Both the position numbers and the translations under genes were made by a program. A DNA stretch of 5,648 nucleotides from an uncultured Dermatophilus sp. (GTDB lineage Bacteria > Actinomycetota > Actinomycetes > Actinomycetales > Dermatophilaceae): NCBI GenBank assembly GCA_945876925.1, contig CAMCQD010000136.1, positions 1 to 5,648 on the forward strand, given 5' to 3'. Below are positions 1 to 4,328 of this stretch, in pieces. A model generated the notes under the pieces. The model saw only the letters and a list, made by a program, of their open reading frames with translations, ran no database searches and had not been told where the DNA came from. The number at the start of each line of letters is the position of its first letter. Position 1 is the first letter of the stretch.

Positions 1-1368
1 GTGACCGGTGCCGGCACCGTGATCGTGCCCGCCTGGCTAAGCGGACGTTACAGCGTGCTCGAGATGACGTTCGGTTCCGCCGGTGAGCCGTGTTTCGATC
101 TCCTGCTCCAGACTTCACGGCACGACTACACCGCCGCGATGCAGCTGCGGGGAGGCAGCGTGGTCATCCAGGGTGGTGGCCCGGGTGCCCCGGTGACGAT
201 CCTCCATCCGCCCGCGTGCCGGGGCGGACCCTGGCGGGAGGAACTACTCGACCAGGAGCGTCACGGCTGGTTCGCGGGCTGCCGGGCCGGGGTCACCTAC
301 TCGTATCTGCCGCATGGGGAGGTGGTTGCCGCGCGGGCGCAGGGTCGCACCTCGGTACCGGCGCCGGCGGGCCTGGAGCCGGTGCTCATCTCCGGGGAAC
401 TGGGCGTGGGCCTGCGCTCCGGGCCCGGCGGTTCCCGGAGCCTGGTGCCCTTTGCGGCCGAGGAGGGAGTAGCGCTTCCGGGTGCCCCGGCACGGCACTG
501 CACGTTCCTGCGGGAGGGGCGCCGCCCTGGAGAGGTCATGGTTCACTCCGTGACCCGTGAGCTGTCCCTGCGGCAATCGGCGTGGGAACTGGCCGGGGAC
601 CGGCGCCGGGTGGTCATCGGTGCCGTCCGCGAGGAACCTCCGCTGGTGCGCTGCTCGTGGACGGCTAAGGCCACCGATTCCTGGCAGCTGGATATCTATT
701 CTGGTGAGGCGCCTAGGCGGGGCGTCCTGGTGGAATGCTACGGGGCGTACGGGAACGCCCTGCCTCCGCTTTTTCCCAGGACGTGGGCATGGTGCCTCGG
801 CTACGGAATCGACGTTGTTGTCGTCAATCCCCGCGGGGGAGATGGGGCGGGGCGGAGCCTGCGGTCTGCGGTGGCGCTCGCCGGCGCCGTTTCGTGGATC
901 ATGGAGCACATTTCGGCGGAGGTGGTGTGCGCGGGCAGTTCTGCCGGGGCTGCGGTCCTGCTTTCGGCGATTGTCTGGGCTGGGCTGGGAATACGGGGAG
1001 CGGTCCTGGTGAATCCGCTCATCCCGCATCCTGATGGCCGCCTGCCGGGGAAGCGGGACCAGCGGGAATTCGCGTCCGCGGCGGGCCTGGACTGGGCGGC
1101 GATCGCCCGGGCCATGTGGGCCGGCGGCGTCGGCTGCCGGGGTGCGATCAGCGTCGGCCGCAACGACGCTCGCATCGACGCGGGCCTGGCCCGGCAGTTC
1201 TGCGCGGCCCAGGCTGCCGGTGCGTGGCCATGCCACGTCTCCTCGCCGGGGGGTCACCGGGGGAGTTCCCCGCGTATCGAGGCGGCGGCCGCGGATTTCC
1301 TCAGAGCCAGGATACTGAGATATCTCGGCATGGATGGGGCGCCCGGTAAAAAGGCAGGCGACCCTTGA
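1..1368 (+). CDS. S9 prolyl-oligopeptidase-family serine peptidase, probably 5'-partial
   Basis: The C-terminal half is an alpha/beta-hydrolase domain of the prolyl oligopeptidase (POP, S9) type, about residues 225-445 counted from base 1. Visible parts are an oxyanion-region stretch ECYGAYG (245-251), where Y247 aligns with the POP oxyanion tyrosine; NPRGG (276-280), like the family's N-[IL]-RGG; a nucleophile elbow GSSAG (312-316) with Ser314; Asp389 in GRNDARID with Arg391 at the substrate-binding arginine position; and His419 in PGGHRG. The triad order Ser-Asp-His is as expected. The preceding ~220 residues are weakly conserved beta-rich sequence resembling part of a propeller. Full POPs are about 700 residues, so the gene probably continues left of the window; base 1 happens to be an in-frame GTG, so a short protein starting here cannot be excluded. 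No signal peptide is visible, which suggests a cytoplasmic enzyme. Such enzymes cleave peptides, often after proline, and some remove RiPP leader peptides; that role here is inferred from the neighbouring transporter. Family call firm, substrate unknown. Confidence 0.82.
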   Translation: MTGAGTVIVPAWLSGRYSVLEMTFGSAGEPCFDLLLQTSRHDYTAAMQLRGGSVVIQGGGPGAPVTILHPPACRGGPWREELLDQERHGWFAGCRAGVTYSYLPHGEVVAARAQGRTSVPAPAGLEPVLISGELGVGLRSGPGGSRSLVPFAAEEGVALPGAPARHCTFLREGRRPGEVMVHSVTRELSLRQSAWELAGDRRRVVIGAVREEPPLVRCSWTAKATDSWQLDIYSGEAPRRGVLVECYGAYGNALPPLFPRTWAWCLGYGIDVVVVNPRGGDGAGRSLRSAVALAGAVSWIMEHISAEVVCAGSSAGAAVLLSAIVWAGLGIRGAVLVNPLIPHPDGRLPGKRDQREFASAAGLDWAAIARAMWAGGVGCRGAISVGRNDARIDAGLARQFCAAQAAGAWPCHVSSPGGHRGSSPRIEAAAADFLRARILRYLGMDGAPGKKAGDP

Positions 1369-1391
1369 AGTCCGTGGGATTAGTCACATCC

Positions 1392-1449
1392 GGAGCCGGG
1401 GTGAGGAGCCGGGCCGGGGGCAAGACCAGGTTGAGCGGCTGGAGCCGGG
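1392..1449 (+). repeat. Three direct copies of GGAGCCGGG
   Basis: Identical 9-base copies lie at 1392-1400, 1405-1413 and 1441-1449. The start-to-start spacings are 13 and 36 bases, so they are not evenly phased. The word is GC-rich and also occurs by chance elsewhere in the window (near 5442 inside the kinase gene). The clustering is real, but a function as regulator-binding sites is only a possibility. Confidence 0.4.
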
Positions 1450-1482
1450 CCGCAGCGGATGTCTCCCTCAGATGCGGTCCGG
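1445..1482 (+). other. Stem-loop with 10-bp stem, possible terminator or attenuator arm
   Basis: CCGGGCCGCA (1445-1454) pairs with TGCGGTCCGG (1473-1482) over ten positions, with one G-U wobble and an 18-base loop. No T-run follows, so it is not a classic intrinsic terminator, although GC-rich actinobacteria often use hairpins without U-tracts. It lies 77 bases after the peptidase stop, where a transcription end would be expected. It shares bases 1479-1482 with the next hairpin, so the two cannot form together. Confidence 0.4.
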
Positions 1483-1492
1483 GGTGACCCGG
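1479..1492 (+). other. Short hairpin with GTGA (GNRA-type) tetraloop
   Basis: CCGGG (1479-1483) pairs with CCCGG (1488-1492) around the loop GTGA. As RNA this is a five-base-pair stem closed by a stable GNRA tetraloop. It is followed by the locally AT-rich ATATTGT. It competes with the longer upstream stem for bases 1479-1482. A regulatory role is inferred from geometry only. Confidence 0.35.
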
Positions 1493-1495
1493 ATA

Positions 1496-1522
1496 TTGTG
1501 CCGGCGCAGGTCCGGATAGTGT
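1496..1522 (+). promoter_or_regulatory. Weak candidate promoter for the ABC operon
   Basis: TTGTGC (1496-1501) could be a -35 element and TAGTGT (1517-1522) a -10 element, with a short 15-base spacer. A start site would fall near 1529, just before the palindrome at 1532-1543. The match is poor, and an alternative -10 (GATAGT, 1515-1520) is equally possible. The support is position and local AT content more than consensus quality. Confidence 0.25.
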
Positions 1523-1531
1523 CCTTGCTGA

Positions 1532-1543
1532 ATTCGTACGAAT
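1532..1543. promoter_or_regulatory. Perfect 12-bp palindrome, candidate operator of the ABC operon
   Basis: ATTCGTACGAAT is its own reverse complement and is AT-rich in a very GC-rich setting. It ends 7 bases before the GGAG ribosome binding site of the ATPase gene. Perfect short palindromes in this position are typical sites for dimeric regulators, including LuxR-type response regulators such as the one encoded at 3640-4305. Which protein binds is unknown. No second copy was found in the window. Confidence 0.45.
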
Positions 1544-1550
1544 CACGATC

Positions 1551-1554
1551 GGAG
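1551..1554 (+). promoter_or_regulatory. Ribosome binding site deciding the ATPase start
   Basis: GGAG lies five bases ahead of ATG 1560. Two other in-frame starts, GTG 1554 and ATG 1557, overlap or abut this motif and are too close to use it, so ATG 1560 is preferred. The arms ATCAC (1542-1546) and GTGAT (1554-1558) can pair around it, placing most of the site in a seven-base loop. Confidence 0.6.
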
Positions 1555-1559
1555 TGATG

Positions 1560-2243
1560 ATGGGTGCCATTAGTGCGGCGGATGTGAGTTTCTATTTCGA
1601 GGACTCCGCCGGTTCCCGCGTGAACGTTCTCGATCACCTCACGCTAGAGGTGCACCGGGGGGAGTTCGTCGCGATCATGGGGCCTTCCGGAGCCGGTAAG
1701 ACCACGTTGATGCAGGTCATCTCCGGGCTGGACCGCGCCCAGGCCGGTACGGTCCGGCTGCTCGGCCTGAATCTTCGCCGGGCCAGGCGCGGGCAGATCA
1801 AGCGCCTGTACCGGCAGCAGGTCTCGTTCATCTTCCAGGACTCGCACCTGATCCCCGGGCTATCCGCCGCCGACAACGTGGCGATGGCTGCCGCGCTGGC
1901 CCGCGTGCCGGAGGGGCGTGCCGCCGCGCTGAACCTGCTCGGCGACCTGGGAGTGGGCCACGTGGCGCGGCACTACCCCAGCGAGCTCTCCGGGGGGCAG
2001 CGTCAGCGGGTAGCCCTCGCAACGGGGCTCATCAAGGCTCCCGCCGTGATCTTCGCGGACGAGCCGACCGCCGCCCTCGACTCCGCCTCGACGGAGGTGA
2101 TCGCCGGGCGGCTGACGGACATGGCGCGCTCGGGTGGCAGCGTCGTCGCGGTGACGCACGACGAGCAGCTCGCCCGGTGCGCCTCGGCGGTGTACTGGCT
2201 CGACGGCGGCCGGCTGAGCCCCAGGCACCTGGAGCGGGTGTGA
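1560..2243 (+). CDS. ABC transporter ATP-binding protein, MacB/LolD (FtsE-like) type
   Basis: This is a complete 227-residue nucleotide-binding subunit. Motifs appear in order: Walker A GPSGAGKTT (41-49), Q-loop glutamine in IFQD (Q93), signature LSGGQRQR (143-150), Walker B VIFADEP (163-169, catalytic Glu168), D-loop region AALD (171-174) and H-loop His200 in VTHD. Length and motifs match the family that energises FtsX-type permeases. Those permeases move peptides, lipoproteins or antibiotics, or act as mechanotransmitters, rather than importing nutrients. No substrate-binding protein gene is nearby. Its stop overlaps the start of the permease gene, so the two are translationally coupled and form one transporter at the membrane. 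ATG 1560 is chosen because GGAG lies five bases upstream; starts at 1554 and 1557 are less likely. The family call is very secure. The substrate is not determined; a peptide such as a bacteriocin is inferred from the neighbouring peptidase and two-component system. Confidence 0.93.
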   Translation: MGAISAADVSFYFEDSAGSRVNVLDHLTLEVHRGEFVAIMGPSGAGKTTLMQVISGLDRAQAGTVRLLGLNLRRARRGQIKRLYRQQVSFIFQDSHLIPGLSAADNVAMAAALARVPEGRAAALNLLGDLGVGHVARHYPSELSGGQRQRVALATGLIKAPAVIFADEPTAALDSASTEVIAGRLTDMARSGGSVVAVTHDEQLARCASAVYWLDGGRLSPRHLERV

Positions 2244-3619
2244 TGGCCCGTCCGGGGGCTGGCCCGATGCGGGCCCTGGCGGTTCACCAGCTGCGGGCCG
2301 ACGCCGCCGGGCTGGCGGGGCAGGCGTTCATCGTCGCGGTCGCCGGGGGGATGCTGAGCCTGCTGTTCAGCGTCCTGCGCCTGAGCGGCAGCGGCCTGGG
2401 CATGCCGGAGTCGTCGCAGGCGGTAGCCACCAATGCGGTGCTGTGGATCATCGGCTCGTGCCTGGTCATCCTTCCCCAGGTGGGCCGCTTCGGGATCGAG
2501 CGGCGCCGGTACGACTATGCGTGCTGGGCCATCGCGGGGATGCCGTTCGCGCGCACCGCCGGGATCATCGGCCTGGGAGTGGCGGCCTCGCTGCTCGCGG
2601 GGATCGCCGGAGGCGTGGCGTTCGCGCTGGCCGGCGCGCCGCTGCTGGCCCGGGCGCCCATCGTGATCAGCGGCCAGCCCGCGTTCGTCCCCGGGGTGCC
2701 GCTGGCTCCGGCGCCGGCTGATTACGTTGCCTCGTTCGCGATCGTCACCGGGCTGGTCGCCTTCTCGGGGCTGCTGGGGGCGTGGCGGATCGCGCGGACC
2801 CCGGCCCGGCTGGCCCTGGCCGGCACCGGGCGCGAACCGCGGCGGTCCCTCGCCCGGCGCGTGCTGGGCTCAGGCCACGCGTGGCTGGCAGCTGCCGTCG
2901 TGAGCGTCGCCTCCGGGTGGCTGATGTTCCGCGACCAGGCCGGCCTGTTCGTCAGCATTGGCTCGATCCTCGCCCTGGTGTGGGCCGGGGGCGTCGTGCG
3001 CGGCGGCTGGATCCGTCAGGTGCATAAGCTCCTCATCGGCCTGTTCCCGCGGCGGCCGCTGGCGTACGGGTCCTGCGGCCTGGCCACGGAGTCGCTCCGG
3101 CTCGACCCGATCGTGCTGTACCCGGTGCTGTTCGCCATGGGCGTGGTGCCGGTAATCCTCACGGTGAGCCAGGTTGAGGGGATCGCGACGAACTCCGAAT
3201 CGACGATGACGGTGATGGACCTCGTCGTGCTGTTCTTCGGCCCGATCGCCATGGCCATCGCCACGGCGGTGACGGGCATGTGGCTGGGTGCCAGCTCGCT
3301 GGGCCGGACGATGCGCTTCCTGGGAGTTCTCGGCCTGCCGCGGGGGGCATGCCTGGCCTCGGCCGGCCTCAGCCAGGTCTACCTGGTCACGCTCAGCCTG
3401 GTCCTCGTCGTGGCGGCGTGCGTGGCGGGGGGCGTGATCGAGCTGCTCATCGCCGGCATCCGCAGCGTCCCCGGGATCCTCGCCGTGACCGTGCAGGCGC
3501 TGCCATCGGGGTACCTCGGCGTCGTGTTCCTCGTCGTGGTGATCCCCTCGGTGCTCATCAGCGTCATCGCCCACGCGGTGAGCCTGCCCGGCGACCGGGC
3601 CGCGGGCGCCGTGGCGTGA
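2243..3619 (+). CDS. FtsX-like ABC transporter permease, about ten membrane helices
   Basis: The 458-residue product has about ten hydrophobic segments: roughly 27-47, 63-83, 104-134, 159-182, 212-229, 234-253, 287-309, 324-348, 374-405 and 423-447. Two stretches resemble the FtsX cytoplasmic coupling region, basic residues followed by a small-residue turn: RRRYDYACWAIAGMPFAR (87-104) and RTMRFLGVLGLPRGA (355-369). They suggest two FtsX-type halves. No large extracytoplasmic domain is present, unlike MacB (four helices plus a big periplasmic domain) or BceB (ten helices plus a large external loop). ATG 2243 shares its A with the ATPase stop TGA, and GGAG (2231-2234) lies eight bases upstream; an upstream in-frame ATG at 2177 lies inside the ATPase gene and is rejected. 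It forms the membrane half of the transporter with the ATPase. A role in export of, or immunity to, a peptide is inferred. Homologues are usually annotated only as FtsX-like permeases. Confidence 0.85.
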   Translation: MARPGAGPMRALAVHQLRADAAGLAGQAFIVAVAGGMLSLLFSVLRLSGSGLGMPESSQAVATNAVLWIIGSCLVILPQVGRFGIERRRYDYACWAIAGMPFARTAGIIGLGVAASLLAGIAGGVAFALAGAPLLARAPIVISGQPAFVPGVPLAPAPADYVASFAIVTGLVAFSGLLGAWRIARTPARLALAGTGREPRRSLARRVLGSGHAWLAAAVVSVASGWLMFRDQAGLFVSIGSILALVWAGGVVRGGWIRQVHKLLIGLFPRRPLAYGSCGLATESLRLDPIVLYPVLFAMGVVPVILTVSQVEGIATNSESTMTVMDLVVLFFGPIAMAIATAVTGMWLGASSLGRTMRFLGVLGLPRGACLASAGLSQVYLVTLSLVLVVAACVAGGVIELLIAGIRSVPGILAVTVQALPSGYLGVVFLVVVIPSVLISVIAHAVSLPGDRAAGAVA

Positions 3620-3639
3620 CCGGCGGTCAGCGGGACCCC

Positions 3640-4305
3640 TCAATGGTCGAGGCGCAGCTCCGCGATGCCGTACTCGTGGGCCCGGATCACGAGCTGGACC
3701 CGGTCGCGTGCCCCGAGCTTGGCCATGATCCGGGCCAGGTGCGATTTCACGGTGGCCTGGCTCAGGTGCAGGCGCTCGGCGATCTCCCGGTTGCTGTTGC
3801 CCGTGGCGAGCAGCTGAATGACCTCCCGTTCCCGTTCGCTGATGTTCCTGCTCACGGTGTCCGGCGCGCGCCGGGCCGGCTCTTCCCGCACCTGCGCTAC
3901 GACGTGGCGGAGCACCTGCGGGGAGAGCACGGCCTCACCCCGGCGCGCGCGCCGGATCGCCTCGACGAGCTGCGCCGGGGGAGTGTCCTTCACGAGATAG
4001 GCCGAGGCTCCCTTGCGGAGCGCGCGCACGACGTACCGGTCCGTGGCGAAGGACGAGACGGCGATGATCGTCGCCGCGGGAAGCTGCTCGTGGATGATCC
4101 CGGTCGCGTCGGCGCCGTCCATCCCGGGCATGTGCATGTCCATGAGGATGACGTCGGGCCGCAGCTGGAGGGCTTTCGCGACCGCCTGCTGCCCGTCGTG
4201 CGCCTCGCCCGCGACGACCATGTCGCCTGCCGCGCCGACGAAGACGCGCAGCGCCTCGAGCATGAGGAGGTCGTCTTCGGCGATCAGCACCCGGGTCCGC
4301 TCCAT
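3640..4305 (-). CDS. NarL/FixJ-family response regulator with LuxR-type DNA-binding domain
   Basis: The 221-residue protein has a receiver domain (about 4-120) and a C-terminal LuxR helix-turn-helix (about 154-211). Receiver residues are intact: acidic pocket E10-D11-D12, phospho-acceptor Asp56 in VILMDMHMPGMDG, conserved hydroxyl Ser84 in AVSSF, and Lys106 in YLVKD. The DNA-binding part starts at ISERERE and carries NREIAERLHLSQATVKSHL (172-190), the classic recognition-helix region. It is expected to be phosphorylated by the adjacent histidine kinase and to control nearby promoters, plausibly the ABC operon. ATG 4305 is the only sensible start, because an in-frame stop lies 24 bases further upstream, and no Shine-Dalgarno sequence precedes it; the transcript may be leaderless. 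The gene converges on the permease (20 bases between stops) and diverges from the kinase (23 bases between starts). This is unusual, since such pairs are normally co-directional. Family call very secure; targets inferred. Confidence 0.95.
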   Translation of the reverse strand: MERTRVLIAEDDLLMLEALRVFVGAAGDMVVAGEAHDGQQAVAKALQLRPDVILMDMHMPGMDGADATGIIHEQLPAATIIAVSSFATDRYVVRALRKGASAYLVKDTPPAQLVEAIRRARRGEAVLSPQVLRHVVAQVREEPARRAPDTVSRNISEREREVIQLLATGNSNREIAERLHLSQATVKSHLARIMAKLGARDRVQLVIRAHEYGIAELRLDH

Positions 4306-4318
4306 GTGCTGGAGGATA
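4306..4318 (-). promoter_or_regulatory. Candidate leaderless promoter of the response regulator
   Basis: On the minus strand, TATCCT (4318 down to 4313) is followed by seven bases and then the regulator's ATG. A -10 element at this distance would place the transcription start on or next to the A of ATG, giving a leaderless mRNA. This fits the lack of a ribosome binding site. A good -35 is not visible about 17 bases upstream. Leaderless genes are common in actinobacteria. Confidence 0.4.
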
Positions 4319-4322
4319 GGAG
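4318..4322 (+). promoter_or_regulatory. Shine-Dalgarno sequence deciding the kinase start
   Basis: AGGAG lies six bases before ATG 4329 and is an excellent match at ideal spacing. It is the main reason for preferring ATG 4329 over GTG 4434. Its first base is also the outermost base of the proposed regulator -10 element on the other strand, so the two signals share a base. Confidence 0.55.
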
Positions 4323-4328
4323 CCGCCT

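Larger units (their letters stand above)
1369..1559. other. Intergenic region between peptidase and ABC operon
   Basis: This is the only sizeable non-coding gap. It holds three direct copies of GGAGCCGGG, two overlapping hairpins, a weak promoter-like sequence and a 12-base palindrome next to the ATPase ribosome binding site. No tRNA or known riboswitch was recognised. No credible gene was found on either strand: the frames that stay open here lack good start signals or are antisense shadows. The length and its palindromic elements suggest that the ABC operon has its own promoter rather than simply reading through from the peptidase. Confidence 0.7.

Noticed and set aside
244..1257. Long open frame of 337 codons on the minus strand, opposite the peptidase
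   Set aside because: The translation is Arg/Pro rich with no recognisable motif and lies antisense to a gene with an intact catalytic triad. Such frames are common in GC-rich DNA.
1334..1519. 61-codon plus-strand frame overlapping the end of the peptidase gene
   Set aside because: It has no suitable ribosome binding site, is Arg/Gly rich, and shows no leader-core organisation.
1301..1637. Two minus-strand frames (1301-1570 and 1380-1637) considered as hidden RiPP precursor peptides
   Set aside because: Neither has a convincing ribosome binding site, both overlap the ATPase start and run antisense across the gap, and neither shows a leader plus Ser/Thr/Cys core pattern.
3620..3639. Intrinsic terminator between the convergent genes
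   Set aside because: Only a 4-bp stem can be drawn and there is no T-run on either strand.
2870..3643. Minus-strand open frame of 257 codons opposite the permease
   Set aside because: It is rich in His, Arg, Asp and Gln, as expected for the antisense of hydrophobic codons, with no domain signature. The permease reading is clearly the real one.
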